DNA of 64,000 nt from Paenibacillus sp. (GCF_035645195.1 NZ_DASQNA010000033.1:62001-126000), one strand, 5' to 3'. Counted from the stretch's first letter, positions 16,972 to 27,174 are shown. Notes: generated from the sequence alone by a model not told the origin. A program made the numbers and translations.

Positions 16972-19113
16972 ATGGGACCCGGTGAAGTGAAAACAGTGCA
17001 AATGGATTTGGCGGGCCGACCGTTCACGCTCGAAACCGGCCGCTTGGCCAAGCAGGCGAACGGCGCCGTGTTCGTTCGTTACGGCGAGACGGTCGTACTG
17101 TGCACGGTGACGGCGTCGTCCGAACCGAAAGATCTCGATTTCTTCCCGCTGACCGTCAACTATGAAGAGCGGTTATACGCGGTAGGCAAAATTCCCGGCG
17201 GCTTCATCAAGCGCGAGGGCCGTCCGAGCGAGAAGGCGATTCTCGCGAGCCGTCTCACGGACCGGCCGATCCGGCCGTTGTTCCCGGAAGGCTTCCGGAA
17301 CGACGTGCAGATCGTGGCGCTCGTCATGAGCGTCGACCAAGACTGCTCGCCGGAAATCGCGGCGATGATCGGGACGTCCGCGGCGCTCAGCATTTCCGAC
17401 GTGCCGTTCAACGGACCGGTCGGCGGCGTTATCGTCGGACGGGTGGACGGGCAGTTCATCATTAACCCGACCGTCGAGCAGGAGGACAAGTCCGACATCT
17501 ACCTCGTCGTCGCAGGCACGAAAGACGCGATCATGATGGTCGAGGCGGAAGCGAACGAGGTGCCGGAAGAGGACATCCTCGAAGCGATTATGTTCGGCCA
17601 CGAGGAGATCAAAAAAATCGTGGCGCTGCAGGAGCAGTTCGTTGCGATCGCGGGCCGCGAGAAGATGGAAGTGAAGCTGCATCAGGTCGACGCCGAAGTG
17701 AATGCGGCGGTGCGCGCGTACGCGTCTGCGCGGCTCGTGGAAGCCGTCAAAATTGCGGGCAAGCAGGAGCGCAGCGACGCGATCTCCGCGATCAACGACG
17801 AGACGGTGGCTCATTTCACGGAGCAGTACGCGGACGAACCGTCGAAGCTCAAAGACGTGAAAGAAGTGTTGTACGACATCGTCAAGGAAGAAGTGCGCCG
17901 CCTCATCACGGTCGACAAGGTACGTCCGGACGGCCGCAAAATCGACGAAATTCGTCCGATCGATTGCGACGTCAGCGTGCTTCCGCGCACGCACGGTTCG
18001 GGCCTCTTCACGCGCGGACAAACCCAGGCGCTTAGCGTATGCACCTTGGGCGCGATCGGCGACGAGCAAATTTTGGACGGTCTCGATCTCGAGGACCGCA
18101 AGCGGTTCATGCATCATTACAACTTCCCGCCGTTCTCCGTCGGGGAAGCGCGGCCGCTTCGTCCGCCGGGACGCCGGGAAATCGGCCACGGCGCGTTGGG
18201 CGAGCGGGCGCTGGCGAAGGTCATTCCTTCGGAAGAGAAATTCCCGTACACGATCCGTCTGGTCTCCGAAGTGCTGGAGTCGAACGGCTCCACGTCGCAG
18301 GCGAGCATTTGCGCCAGCACGATGGCGCTTATGGACGCGGGCGTGCCGATCAAAGCGCCGGTCGCGGGCATTGCGATGGGTCTCATCAAGGAAGGCGAAC
18401 ACTATTCCGTCTTGACGGACATCCAAGGGATGGAAGACCATCTCGGCGATATGGACTTCAAGGTGGCGGGCACGGCGGAGGGCGTGACGGCGATCCAGAT
18501 GGACATCAAGATCGACGGCATCGACCGCAACATCCTGCAAGAGGCGCTCGCGCAGGCCAAAGAAGGCCGGATGTTCATCCTGAACAAAATGCTTCAAGCG
18601 ATTTCCGCGCCGCGCAGCCAGCTGTCGCCGTACGCGCCGAAAATTACGGTCATGCAGATCAACCCGGACAAAATTCGCGACGTCATCGGCGCGGGCGGGA
18701 AGGTCATCAACAAGATCATCGAAGAAACGGGCGTCAAGATCGACATCGAGCAGGACGGACGCGTCTTTATCGCCTCGCCGAACGCGGAAGCGAACGATCG
18801 GGCGAAAGCGATTATCGAAGGCATCGTGAAGGAAGTCGTCATCGGCGAAATTTACATCGGCAAAGTGAAGCGCATCGAGAAATTCGGCGCGTTCGTCGAA
18901 ATTTTGCCGGGTAAAGAAGGGCTCGTTCACATCTCCCAGCTGTCCACCGAACGCGTCGCGAAGACGGAAGACGTCGTCGCCATCGGGGACTCGATTACGG
19001 TGAAGGTGACCGAGATCGATCAGCAAGGCCGCATCAATTTGTCGCGCAAAGCCGTGCTTGTCGGCGAAGGCGGCGGCAATGCGGCGGAAGGCAAGGCGCC
19101 GGTGGGACAATAA
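16972..19113 (+). CDS. pnp: Polyribonucleotide nucleotidyltransferase (PNPase)
   Basis: A 713-residue phosphorolytic 3'-5' exoribonuclease. Two RNase PH-like domains ([18 protein letters not shown] in parts; the second with the [20 protein letters not shown] segment) flank an all-helical linker, followed by a KH domain (about residues 560-615, [12 protein letters not shown]) and an S1 domain (about 620-690, [15 protein letters not shown]). GGAGG lies 6 nt before ATG 16972. One residue string in the second domain reads RPPGRRE where R-x-x-G-R-R-E is the usual phosphate-site motif. Confidence 0.98.
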   Translation: MGPGEVKTVQMDLAGRPFTLETGRLAKQANGAVFVRYGETVVLCTVTASSEPKDLDFFPLTVNYEERLYAVGKIPGGFIKREGRPSEKAILASRLTDRPIRPLFPEGFRNDVQIVALVMSVDQDCSPEIAAMIGTSAALSISDVPFNGPVGGVIVGRVDGQFIINPTVEQEDKSDIYLVVAGTKDAIMMVEAEANEVPEEDILEAIMFGHEEIKKIVALQEQFVAIAGREKMEVKLHQVDAEVNAAVRAYASARLVEAVKIAGKQERSDAISAINDETVAHFTEQYADEPSKLKDVKEVLYDIVKEEVRRLITVDKVRPDGRKIDEIRPIDCDVSVLPRTHGSGLFTRGQTQALSVCTLGAIGDEQILDGLDLEDRKRFMHHYNFPPFSVGEARPLRPPGRREIGHGALGERALAKVIPSEEKFPYTIRLVSEVLESNGSTSQASICASTMALMDAGVPIKAPVAGIAMGLIKEGEHYSVLTDIQGMEDHLGDMDFKVAGTAEGVTAIQMDIKIDGIDRNILQEALAQAKEGRMFILNKMLQAISAPRSQLSPYAPKITVMQINPDKIRDVIGAGGKVINKIIEETGVKIDIEQDGRVFIASPNAEANDRAKAIIEGIVKEVVIGEIYIGKVKRIEKFGAFVEILPGKEGLVHISQLSTERVAKTEDVVAIGDSITVKVTEIDQQGRINLSRKAVLVGEGGGNAAEGKAPVGQ

Positions 19114-19164
19114 ACTCCCGTCGGCTTCGCGCCCCGCGGCGCAGCCCCAAACGCATACACACCG

Positions 19165-19197
19165 AAAGAGCCAGAATCCCGTTCTGTCTCTTTTTTT
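19165..19197 (+). terminator. Intrinsic terminator of pnp
   Basis: AAAGAG-C-CAGAA pairs with TTCTG-T-CTCTTT, followed by seven T residues. Confidence 0.82.
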
Positions 19198-19255
19198 ATT
19201 GCATACATTTAGGACAAGAACGTTAAGATTGTCCGTAAGGAGTGGATACGACGGA

Positions 19256-20293
19256 ATGAACGGGCTGTGGAAGCAGGGCTTCGTCATCGCGGCGTTTTTC
19301 GCGTTCACGTTTTTGTCCTTCAACCATGACGGCACGATCGCGCATTATTTGGCCGCGTTCGAGCCGGGCGCGTCGGCGCGCGTCGCGGAGGACGGCGACG
19401 GCGGCGGCATCGAGCCGGCGCGGCTCGCGCCGGAGCAGCGCGCGCTGTACGAGCGCATCGTGAAGGAGGCGGCGTCGCTGCGCCGCGAGCCGATCGACGC
19501 GCGCAACGATCCGGTATGGAAAGCGATTCCCGCCCTCAACGGGCGCGAGGTGGACGTCGACCGCACGTTCGCCGCGGCGATCGGGACGCGCGGGAACGAT
19601 CCGATTCCGTTCGTATACCGCGACATTCCGCCGAAGGTCGCGCTGGACGACCTCGGTCCGCTGCCGATTTATAAGGGCAACCCGCGCAAGCCGATGGTGT
19701 CGCTGATGATTAACGTCGCATGGAAAGAAGAGAACATTCCGTCGATGCTGGAAACGCTGAAACGCGAAAACGTGAAGGCGACGTTCTTCTTCCTCGGCGC
19801 TTGGCTGAAGGATCATCCGGACGTGGCCAAGGCGATCGCCGCCGAAGGTCACGAGCTGGCCAACCACGCGTATTGGCACAAGACGCCGCTCAGCCAGCTG
19901 TCGGACACGGCGGTGCGGAAGGAAATCGAGAATACGCAGAAGCTGCTCGAGGAGACACTCGGCGTGAAGGCGACGCTGTTCGCGCCGCCGTCGGGCGACT
20001 ACGACGCGGACACCGTGCGCGTGGCGCACGAGCTCGGGCTGCGCACCATCCTATGGACGCTCGATACGATCGATTGGAAGGAGCCGCCGCCCGAATCGAT
20101 CGTGCGCAAAGTGGCGTCGCGCATCGAACCGGGTTCGCTCATTCTGATGCACCCGACGAACAGCGCGGCCGCGGCGCTGGGCGGCATCATTCGCGAGGCG
20201 AAGAAGCGCGGGTACGCGATCGGCACCGTGTCCGAGACGATATCCCCGGCTTGGCCGGCTGAGGCTTCGGTTGAGACGCCGGCGGGTTTCTGA
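19256..20293 (+). CDS. ylxY: Polysaccharide-deacetylase-fold sporulation protein YlxY
   Basis: A 345-residue protein with an N-terminal membrane anchor or signal (GFVIAAFFAFTFLSF) and a NodB-type domain (about residues 150-330). The zinc motif H-x3-H is present (ELANHAYWH), but motif 1, normally TFDDG, reads MINVAW, so the catalytic aspartate pair is missing. B. subtilis YlxY shows the same feature at the same locus (pnp-ylxY-mlpA), to my knowledge. It is probably a cell-surface, non-canonical member. ATG 19256 sits 13 nt after TAAGGAG. Confidence 0.85.
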   Translation: MNGLWKQGFVIAAFFAFTFLSFNHDGTIAHYLAAFEPGASARVAEDGDGGGIEPARLAPEQRALYERIVKEAASLRREPIDARNDPVWKAIPALNGREVDVDRTFAAAIGTRGNDPIPFVYRDIPPKVALDDLGPLPIYKGNPRKPMVSLMINVAWKEENIPSMLETLKRENVKATFFFLGAWLKDHPDVAKAIAAEGHELANHAYWHKTPLSQLSDTAVRKEIENTQKLLEETLGVKATLFAPPSGDYDADTVRVAHELGLRTILWTLDTIDWKEPPPESIVRKVASRIEPGSLILMHPTNSAAAALGGIIREAKKRGYAIGTVSETISPAWPAEASVETPAGF

Positions 20294-20313
20294 TAATATC
20301 TATCATCAGAAAC
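20286..20313. other. Inverted repeat between ylxY and mlpA
   Basis: GTTTCTGAT-N10-ATCAGAAAC is a perfect 9-bp dyad that spans the ylxY stop codon. No T tract follows, so it looks more like an operator or RNA stem than an intrinsic terminator. Confidence 0.45.
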
Positions 20314-20373
20314 GGCAATACGCATATCGATACGATTCGCGGCGCGTATAGGACAGCGCCAGGGGGAGAAGCA

Positions 20374-21645
20374 GTGGAAAGAAGGCAACTTAGCAACGGA
20401 ATTCGCGTCGTGTTGGAAAATATGCCGACGAGCCGCTCGGTCTCCTTCGGGATTTGGGTGAAGACCGGCTCCCGCAACGAGGCGGGCCCGAGCAACGGCA
20501 TCTCGCATTTTATCGAGCACATGATGTTCAAAGGAACGGAGCGCTACAGCGCGAAAGACATCGCCGACGTGTTCGACGGCATTGGCGGCAACGTCAACGC
20601 GTTCACGTCGAAAGAATATACGTGTTATTACGCGAAGGTGCTCGACGAGCATGTGCCGATCGCCGTCGACGTGCTGGCGGACATGTTTTTCCGCTCCACG
20701 CTCGCCGAAGAGGAGCTTACGAAAGAGAAGAACGTCATCATCGAAGAAATTTCGATGTACGAGGATACGCCCGATGATATCGTGCATGATTTGATCGCGA
20801 AGGCGGCGTACGGCGACCATCCGCTCGGCCTGCCGATTCTCGGCACGGCGGCGAATCTTGCGGCGATGACGGCAAGCGATTTGCGCCGGTACATCGAGAC
20901 GCATTACGGCAGCGACACGATCGTCATCAGCGCCGCGGGCAACATCGGCGAATCGACACTCGAGCTGTTCGAGAAGCATTTCGGCTCCGGTGCGCAAGCC
21001 CCGCGGCCGAGCGCGGCGGAGGCGGTGCAGCCGCCGGCGTTCGCCGGAGGCCATCACTATCTCCGCAAGAAGACGGAGCAGAACCATATCTGCATCGCCA
21101 TGCCGGGATGCTCGCAGGACGATCCGCTCCTGTACGCGATGATTTTGCTCAACAACGCGATCGGCGGAGGCATGAGCTCCCGTTTGTTCCAAGAAGTTCG
21201 CGAAAAGCGCGGCCTCGCGTACTCGATCTACTCGTACCATACGTCGCATATCGACAGCGGCCTGTTCACCGTGTACGCCGGCACGACGCCGAAGCAGACG
21301 GCCGAGGTGCTGGATCTGATCTACGACGTGCTGGCCGACGTGCGCGAACACGGCATTACGCCGGAGGAGCTGCGCAAGGGCAAGGAACAGATGAAGGGCA
21401 GCCTCATCATCGGGCTTGAGAGCACGAGCAGCCGGATGACCCGCAACGGGAAGAACGAGCTCATGCTCGGCAGGCTGTATACGCTGGATGAGTTGATCGA
21501 ACGGATCGATTCCGTCACGATGGACGACGTCATGTCGCTCGCCGGCCGCCTATTCGGCGGCATGTGCGCCACGGCGATGGTCGGCGGCACGGACAAAGCG
21601 CTCGTCAAATGGAGGGATCGTTATGCAGCAGCCATACCGCATTGA
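20374..21645 (+). CDS. mlpA: M16 zinc peptidase MlpA (YmxG, PepR)
   Basis: A 423-residue pitrilysin-family (mitochondrial-processing-peptidase-like) protease. The inverted zinc motif H-x-x-E-H is HFIEH (His45, Glu48, His49), with the downstream Glu in the [16 protein letters not shown] region; the C-terminal half has the R-x-x-x-Y-SIYSY segment. B. subtilis MlpA lies at the same place and affects extracellular protease output. The GTG start follows AGGGGGAG. It overlaps dut by 23 nt. Confidence 0.93.
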   Translation: MERRQLSNGIRVVLENMPTSRSVSFGIWVKTGSRNEAGPSNGISHFIEHMMFKGTERYSAKDIADVFDGIGGNVNAFTSKEYTCYYAKVLDEHVPIAVDVLADMFFRSTLAEEELTKEKNVIIEEISMYEDTPDDIVHDLIAKAAYGDHPLGLPILGTAANLAAMTASDLRRYIETHYGSDTIVISAAGNIGESTLELFEKHFGSGAQAPRPSAAEAVQPPAFAGGHHYLRKKTEQNHICIAMPGCSQDDPLLYAMILLNNAIGGGMSSRLFQEVREKRGLAYSIYSYHTSHIDSGLFTVYAGTTPKQTAEVLDLIYDVLADVREHGITPEELRKGKEQMKGSLIIGLESTSSRMTRNGKNELMLGRLYTLDELIERIDSVTMDDVMSLAGRLFGGMCATAMVGGTDKALVKWRDRYAAAIPH

Positions 21646-22075
21646 GGTCAAACGGGAGCCGGGCAACGAAGATTTGCCGCTCCCGGTCAAAATGTCGGCG
21701 GGGGCGAGCGGATACGATCTGCATGCCGCCGTCGGCGAGCCGGTGACGCTGGCTCCGGGCGAGCGGAAGCTCATTCCGACCGGCCTCGCGCTCGCGATGC
21801 CGAACGGGCTCGAGGCGCAAATCCGGCCGCGCAGCGGCCTCGCGTTCAAGCACGGCATCACGACGCTGAATACGCCGGGGACGATCGACGCGGACTATCG
21901 CGGCGAAATCAAAGTGCTGCTCGTCAACTTGGGCAGCGAGCCGTTCGTCGTGCGCCGCGGCGAGCGCATCGCGCAGATGGTGTTCCAAACCGTGCCGGAC
22001 ACGGATCTCGTCGAGGTGCGCGAGCTGGACGAAACGGCGCGCGGCGCGGGCGGGTTCGGACATACGGGAGTGTAA
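21623..22075 (+). CDS. dut: dUTP diphosphatase
   Basis: A 150-residue trimeric dUTPase hydrolysing dUTP to dUMP and pyrophosphate. All five family motifs are visible: [37 protein letters not shown] and [10 protein letters not shown]. The ATG has GGAGGG 7 nt upstream, inside the mlpA coding region. It takes the position where B. subtilis carries ymxH. A strong terminator follows, separating it from dpaA. Confidence 0.97.
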   Translation: MQQPYRIEVKREPGNEDLPLPVKMSAGASGYDLHAAVGEPVTLAPGERKLIPTGLALAMPNGLEAQIRPRSGLAFKHGITTLNTPGTIDADYRGEIKVLLVNLGSEPFVVRRGERIAQMVFQTVPDTDLVEVRELDETARGAGGFGHTGV

Positions 22076-22091
22076 TCGCAAAGGACAACGA

Positions 22092-22127
22092 AAGCCGATC
22101 GGCGGAATTCCGCCGGTCGGCTTTTTT
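22092..22127 (+). terminator. Intrinsic terminator of dut
   Basis: AAGCCGATCGGCGG pairs with CCGCCGGTCGGCTT (one G-T wobble, AATT loop), followed by six T residues. Confidence 0.92.
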
Positions 22128-22195
22128 GCGTTGGGGCGCCTCTCGGAAAAGCGCGCGCGGCGCCGCCGATCGGAGACGGCCGGGCGGGTCGTGGA

Positions 22196-22223
22196 ACCAT
22201 TTCTGGGCGAATGCCATAGTATA
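22196..22223 (+). promoter_or_regulatory. Sigma-K-type promoter of dpaAB
   Basis: ACC (22196-22198), a 16-nt spacer, then CATAGTATA (22215-22223) fits the mother-cell sigma-K consensus AC-N16-CATAnnnTA. In B. subtilis this operon is known to be sigma-K dependent. Confidence 0.72.
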
Positions 22224-22263
22224 GCACTATACCTGAGAGGCAACCGAAAGGAGCGTGTTGTCA

Positions 22264-23163
22264 ATGCTTACCGGAACGCAGGTTGCTTTCATCGGCGGGG
22301 ACGCCCGTACGCTCGAAATCATCCAGCGGCTGACGGAGCTGGACGCGACCGTAACGTTGATCGGCTTCGACAATTTAAAACAGACGTTCAGCGGGGCGAC
22401 GCATGCGGAGCTGACGGAAGAGGCGTTCGCGGACGTGGACGCCGTGCTGCTGCCCGTCGTCGGCACCGACGACGAGGGAAAGATCGACGGCGTCTTCACC
22501 TCCAAAGAACTGCGATTGACGGACGCGTGTCTCGCTCGGCTGCCGAAACATGCCAAGGTATACGCCGGCATGGCGAAACCGTACTTAAAAAGTTTGTGCG
22601 CCAAACACGACATCGCCCTCGTCGAGCTGCTCGAACGCGACGACGTCGCGATCTATAATTCGATTCCGACCGCGGAGGGCGCCGTGCTGCTGGCCATACA
22701 GCATACGGACATTACGATCCACGGCTCGACGGTCGTCGTCGTCGGCTTCGGCCGCACCGGCATGACGCTCGCCCGCACGTTCCAAGGGCTTGGCGCGAAG
22801 GTGCTCGTGGGCGTGCGGAAAGACGATCATTTCGCGAGGGCGTTCGAAATGGGCTTCCAGCCGTTCCATACGGCGCAGCTTCAGCAGCATGTCGGGGCGG
22901 CCGACATTCTCTTCAACACAGTGCCGTCGTTAATCGTCACGTCCAAGGTCATCGCCGCGATGCAGCCGCGGGCGATCATCATCGATCTCGCTTCGAAGCC
23001 GGGCGGAACCGATTTCCGATTCGCCGAGCGGCGCGGGGTCAAAGCGCTGCTGGCGCCCGGGCTGCCGGGCATCGTGGCGCCGAAAACCGCGGGGCGCATC
23101 ATCGCCTCGGTCGTCAGTCAATTGATTATGGAAGATTCCGCGAAACGGGGGAATGGAGTATGA
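22264..23163 (+). CDS. dpaA: Dipicolinate synthase subunit A
   Basis: A 299-residue protein (B. subtilis SpoVFA 297) that with DpaB oxidises dihydrodipicolinate to dipicolinic acid in the mother cell during late sporulation. An N-terminal domain (MLTGTQVAFIGGDART) is followed by an NAD(P)-binding Rossmann domain with VVVGFGRTGMTLA and the ending DLASKPGGTDF, LLAPGLPGIVAPKTAG. ATG 22264, 10 nt after AAAGGAG, matches the B. subtilis N terminus; GTG 22255 is too close to the ribosome site. Confidence 0.97.
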   Translation: MLTGTQVAFIGGDARTLEIIQRLTELDATVTLIGFDNLKQTFSGATHAELTEEAFADVDAVLLPVVGTDDEGKIDGVFTSKELRLTDACLARLPKHAKVYAGMAKPYLKSLCAKHDIALVELLERDDVAIYNSIPTAEGAVLLAIQHTDITIHGSTVVVVGFGRTGMTLARTFQGLGAKVLVGVRKDDHFARAFEMGFQPFHTAQLQQHVGAADILFNTVPSLIVTSKVIAAMQPRAIIIDLASKPGGTDFRFAERRGVKALLAPGLPGIVAPKTAGRIIASVVSQLIMEDSAKRGNGV

Positions 23164-23756
23164 ATTGGAAAGGCATTACGGTCGGTTACGCATTGACGGG
23201 CTCCCACTGCACGCTGGAGGAGGTCATGCCGCAAATCAAACGATTCGTCGACGCCGGCGCGCGCGTGATCCCGATTATTTCCCATTCGGTGCAGATGACG
23301 GATACGCGGTTCGGCAAGGCTGCAGACTGGCAAAAGCAGTTGAAAGAACTGACAGGAAATGATATCATTTCTTCAATTGTGGACGCCGAGCCGCTGGGCC
23401 CTTCCAAGCTTTTGGACGTCATGGTCATTGCGCCTTGCACGGGAAATACGACGAGCAAGCTCGCGAACGCGATGACGGAAAGCCCGGTGCTGATGGCGGC
23501 GAAAGCGCAGATGCGCAATCAGCGCCCGCTCGTGCTGGCGATTTCGACGAACGACGGCCTCGGATTGAACGGAATGAACATCGCGAAGCTGCTCATTACG
23601 AAGAACATTTACTTCGTGCCGTTCGGCCAGGACGCGCCCGAAGCGAAGCCGAATTCGCTCGTCGCCCGCATGGACTTGGTGATGGAGACGTGCGAAGCGG
23701 CGCTGCAAGGCAAGCAGCTGCAGCCGATGCTCATCGAACGATTCCAGTATTCATAA
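23160..23756 (+). CDS. dpaB: Dipicolinate synthase subunit B
   Basis: A 198-residue flavoprotein-fold (HFCD family) subunit of dipicolinate synthase. Typical segments are the GSHCTLEEVMPQI start, the ADWQKQLKELTG region, the PCTGNTTSKLANAMTESPVLMAA core and FVPFGQDAPEAKPNSL. It begins in the ATGA overlap with dpaA, so the two subunits are coupled. No further promoter is seen in front of it. Confidence 0.97.
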   Translation: MNWKGITVGYALTGSHCTLEEVMPQIKRFVDAGARVIPIISHSVQMTDTRFGKAADWQKQLKELTGNDIISSIVDAEPLGPSKLLDVMVIAPCTGNTTSKLANAMTESPVLMAAKAQMRNQRPLVLAISTNDGLGLNGMNIAKLLITKNIYFVPFGQDAPEAKPNSLVARMDLVMETCEAALQGKQLQPMLIERFQYS

Positions 23757-23856
23757 GTTTATTATTCAGCAATCGCACTCATTCATCGTGCGTGCGCCTT
23801 TCCACACGTGCAGCCGTTCGGCCGCAGCGACAACGATCGAAGGAGAGATGGAGAAC

Positions 23857-24894
23857 ATGACGAAACAATATACGGTAGCCGTCGTCGGCGCCACCGGCGC
23901 GGTAGGGGAACAGCTTCTGCGGATGCTGGAGGAGCGCGACTTTCCGATCAAGCAACTGAAACTGCTGTCTTCGGCGCGCTCGGCCGGCACGAAGCTCGCA
24001 TTCCGCGGGGAAGAGGTTACGGTGGAAGAAGCGACGCCGGACAGCTTCAAGGGCGTCGAAATCGCGCTGTTCAGCGCGGGCGGCGACGTCAGCAAAGCGC
24101 TGATCCCGCATGCGGTCGAACACGGCGCCGTCTGCATCGACAACACGAACGCGTTCCGGATGGATCCGGAGACGCCGCTCGTCGTGCCGGAAGTGAACGC
24201 GGACCAAATCGCCAACCACAAAGGGGTCATCGCGAACCCGAACTGCTCGACGATCCAGATGGTCGCGGCGCTCAAGCCGCTGCAGGACCGCTACGGCATC
24301 AAGAAAATCATCGTCTCGACGTATCAAGCGGTATCCGGCGCGGGCGCCCGCGCGGTGGAGGAGACGCTCCGCCAAACGCGCGAGGTATTGAACGGCAACG
24401 AAGTCAATCCGGAAATTTTGCCGGTCGGATCGCTTCCCGTCAAGCATCAAATCGCATTCAACGCCATCCCGCAAATCGATAAGTTCCAAGAGAACGGCTT
24501 TACGCTCGAGGAAATGAAGATGATTCGCGAAACGAAAAAGATCATGGGCGACGACTCGATCGAAGTGACCGCGACATGCGTGCGCATTCCGGTGCTGTAC
24601 GGCCACTCGGAATCGGTGTACGTAGAGTTGAAGAGCGAATACGACCTCGAGGAAGCGCGCTCGCTGCTCGCGTCCGCGCCGGGCGTCGTGCTGCAGGACG
24701 ATCCGTCCCAGCAGCTGTACCCGCTGGCGACGACGGCGGCGGGCCGTCCCGAAGTGTTCGTCGGCCGCGTTCGCCGCGACCTGAACGAGCCGAAGGCGCT
24801 CAATATGTGGATCGTATCCGACAATCTGCTGAAGGGCGCGGCATGGAACGCGGTGCAAATCGCGGAAATCGTCGCGGGCCGCAACAACGGTTAA
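23857..24894 (+). CDS. asd: Aspartate-semialdehyde dehydrogenase
   Basis: A 345-residue NADP-dependent enzyme converting aspartyl phosphate to aspartate semialdehyde for lysine, DAP, threonine and methionine. The nucleotide loop is GATGAVG (residues 11-17) and the catalytic cysteine is Cys130 in NPNCST; the HQIAFNAIPQID block contributes the substrate histidine region. ATG 23857 is chosen (11 nt after AAGGAG) over ATG 23848. The asd-dapG-dapA order equals that of B. subtilis. Confidence 0.97.
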   Translation: MTKQYTVAVVGATGAVGEQLLRMLEERDFPIKQLKLLSSARSAGTKLAFRGEEVTVEEATPDSFKGVEIALFSAGGDVSKALIPHAVEHGAVCIDNTNAFRMDPETPLVVPEVNADQIANHKGVIANPNCSTIQMVAALKPLQDRYGIKKIIVSTYQAVSGAGARAVEETLRQTREVLNGNEVNPEILPVGSLPVKHQIAFNAIPQIDKFQENGFTLEEMKMIRETKKIMGDDSIEVTATCVRIPVLYGHSESVYVELKSEYDLEEARSLLASAPGVVLQDDPSQQLYPLATTAAGRPEVFVGRVRRDLNEPKALNMWIVSDNLLKGAAWNAVQIAEIVAGRNNG

Positions 24895-24960
24895 ACCCGA
24901 AGCTTATCGCTTTGCGCAGGACGGCGTGCCCATCTCGGTTATGAAAAGGGAGGTACAGCG

Positions 24961-26187
24961 ATGCGCATTTTGGTACAAAAGTTCGGAGGCACATCCCTTT
25001 CGACCCCTGAAGCAAGAGAACACGCCATTAAACATATCGAACGCGCGCTCGCCGAGCAATACGCGCTCGTCGTCGTCGTCTCCGCGATGGGACGGCGGGG
25101 CGAGCCGTACGCGACCGATTCGCTGCTCGGTCTGATCGACGCGAACGGCGGCGTGTTGGGCGCGCGGGAACGCGACTTGCTCATGGCCTGCGGCGAAACG
25201 ATATCGGCCGCGACGCTGTGCGCGATGCTGCAGTCCCGCGGACTCGAGGCGACGGCGCTGACCGGCGCGCAAGCCGGCATCGCGACGACCGAGGAGTTCG
25301 GCAACGCCCGCATCTCCGACATTCGGACCGACAGGCTGCTGTCGATTCTGAAGGAAGGCAAAATCGCGGTCGTGACCGGCTTCCAAGGCGCGGCGCCGAA
25401 CGGAGACGTTACGACGCTCGGGCGCGGCGGCAGCGACACGTCCGCGACGGCGCTCGGCGCCGCGCTCCGGGCCGAATTCGTCGACATCTTCACCGACGTC
25501 GAGGGCGTGCTGACGGCCGATCCGCGCATCGTCGGAGATGCGAAGCCGCTCGACCGCGTCAGCTACATCGAAATCTGCAACATGGCGCATAACGGCGCCA
25601 AGGTCATCCACCCCCGCGCCGTCGAGATCGCGATGGAGGCGGACATTCCCGTACGCATCCGCTCGACGTTCTCCGACCATCCCGGCACGCTCGTCGCCGG
25701 ACAATCGGTGCTGCGCGGCGTCGGGCCGGTCAGGGATCGCTTGATCACCGGCATCGCCCATTCGACGAACGTATCCCAAATTCAGGTGTTCGCCGAGGAA
25801 GGCCGATACGACCTGCAGCTTCGCGTCTTCAAGACGATGGCCGACAACGGCATCAGCGTCGACCTGATCAACGTTACGCCTTCCGGCGTCGCTTATACGG
25901 TGAACGCGGCCGAGGCGGATTGGGCGGTCGAACTGCTAGGAGCGCTTGGCCTCGCGCCGAAGGTCGTCAAGGACTGCACGAAGGTGTCCGTGATCGGAGG
26001 CGGCATGAACGGGGTTCCGGGCGTCATGGCGAAGATCGTCGAAGCGCTGACGGAGCAGGACGTCGGCATTTTGCAGTCGGCCGACTCCAACGCGACGATC
26101 TGGGTGCTCGTCCGAGCGGCGGACACGGTGAAAGCCGTGAACGCGCTGCACCGGAAATTTCAGCTGCACGAGCCGATTTCGAATTGA
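24961..26187 (+). CDS. dapG: Aspartokinase I
   Basis: A 408-residue monofunctional aspartate kinase (B. subtilis DapG 404) catalysing the first step of the pathway. The kinase domain starts LVQKFGGTSL and includes GFQGAAPNGDVTTLGRGGSDTSA in segments; two ACT domains follow (about residues 265-400, VSQIQVFAEEG and VSVIGGGMNGVPG), implying feedback by an amino acid; DapG of B. subtilis is known to be inhibited by meso-DAP. The ATG follows GGGAGG. No riboswitch is visible upstream. Confidence 0.96.
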   Translation: MRILVQKFGGTSLSTPEAREHAIKHIERALAEQYALVVVVSAMGRRGEPYATDSLLGLIDANGGVLGARERDLLMACGETISAATLCAMLQSRGLEATALTGAQAGIATTEEFGNARISDIRTDRLLSILKEGKIAVVTGFQGAAPNGDVTTLGRGGSDTSATALGAALRAEFVDIFTDVEGVLTADPRIVGDAKPLDRVSYIEICNMAHNGAKVIHPRAVEIAMEADIPVRIRSTFSDHPGTLVAGQSVLRGVGPVRDRLITGIAHSTNVSQIQVFAEEGRYDLQLRVFKTMADNGISVDLINVTPSGVAYTVNAAEADWAVELLGALGLAPKVVKDCTKVSVIGGGMNGVPGVMAKIVEALTEQDVGILQSADSNATIWVLVRAADTVKAVNALHRKFQLHEPISN

Positions 26188-26213
26188 CAAGGGCCTTATA
26201 TCGTACGTAAGAT
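26184..26213 (+). promoter_or_regulatory. Sigma-A promoter in front of dapA
   Basis: TTGACA (26184-26189, overlapping the dapG stop codon), an 18-nt spacer, then TAAGAT (26208-26213). It would allow dapA to be transcribed apart from asd-dapG. Confidence 0.65.
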
Positions 26214-26271
26214 AGGGAACAATGGATGCGTCGGCGGTCCGCTAGGGACGGACGCGGGGAGGAACGGACAA

Positions 26272-27162
26272 GTGGATTTCGGAAGATTGCTTACGGCGAT
26301 GGTCACGCCGTTCGACGACCAATTGCAAATCGATTGGGAACGCACGGCGCGCCTTATCGACTATTTGATCGATACGCAGCGCTCCGACGGTCTCGTCATC
26401 GCCGGAACGACGGGGGAATCCCCGACGCTCTCCGACGAGGAGAAGCTGGAGCTTTTCCGCTTCGCCGTCAAACAGGCGAACGGCCGGGCGAAAATCATCG
26501 CGGGCACCGGATCGAACGATACGGCGCACTCGATCCATCTTTCCAAAGAAGCCGAAAACATCGGCGTCGACGGCATTATGCTCGTCTCGCCGTATTATAG
26601 CCGAACGTCTCAGGATGGGCTGCTCGCGCATTTCCGGGCGGTCGCGGCGGAAGTGTCGCTGCCGATCATGATTTACAACATTCCGTCGCGCACGGGCGTC
26701 AACATCGAAGCGAAGACGATGCTCGCGCTGGCGGAGACGCCGAATATCGTCGCGGTCAAGGAGTCTAGCGGCGATCTCGACCAAATGTCCGCCATCTTGG
26801 CGGGCGCGCCGTCCGGCTTCTACCTATACAGCGGCGACGACAGCTTGACGCTGCCGGTGCTCGGCATCGGCGGACACGGCATCGTCAGCGTGACGAGCCA
26901 TCTCGTCGGCCGCCAAATGAAGGACATGATCGACGCTTACGTCGAAGGCCGTCCGGCGGACGCGGCGAAGCTGCACCTGCAGCTGTCCCCGATGTTCAAA
27001 GGCATGTTCATCGGCCCGAAGACGCGCATGGTCAACCCCGTGCCGGTCAAATACGCGCTGAAGCGCAAAGGCATCGACTGCGGCGGCGTCCGCCTGCCGC
27101 TCGTCGAAGCGACGCTTGAAGAGGCAGCGTTCATCGACGCGTTGGTCGACGCATACGAATAA
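26272..27162 (+). CDS. dapA: 4-hydroxy-tetrahydrodipicolinate synthase
   Basis: A 296-residue TIM-barrel enzyme condensing pyruvate with aspartate semialdehyde. The Schiff-base lysine is Lys163 (VAVKESSGDL), the catalytic tyrosine is Tyr135 (MIYNIPSRTG), and GTTGES forms the pyruvate-site loop. Its product feeds lysine, peptidoglycan DAP and, through DpaAB, spore dipicolinate. The start is GTG behind GGGGAGGAAC. Confidence 0.97.
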   Translation: MDFGRLLTAMVTPFDDQLQIDWERTARLIDYLIDTQRSDGLVIAGTTGESPTLSDEEKLELFRFAVKQANGRAKIIAGTGSNDTAHSIHLSKEAENIGVDGIMLVSPYYSRTSQDGLLAHFRAVAAEVSLPIMIYNIPSRTGVNIEAKTMLALAETPNIVAVKESSGDLDQMSAILAGAPSGFYLYSGDDSLTLPVLGIGGHGIVSVTSHLVGRQMKDMIDAYVEGRPADAAKLHLQLSPMFKGMFIGPKTRMVNPVPVKYALKRKGIDCGGVRLPLVEATLEEAAFIDALVDAYE

Positions 27163-27174
27163 CGGCGAATTCGA

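Noticed and set aside
23757-24960. A lysine riboswitch or T-box before asd or dapG
   Set aside because: The gaps are 100 and 66 nt and show none of the conserved riboswitch or T-box sequences.
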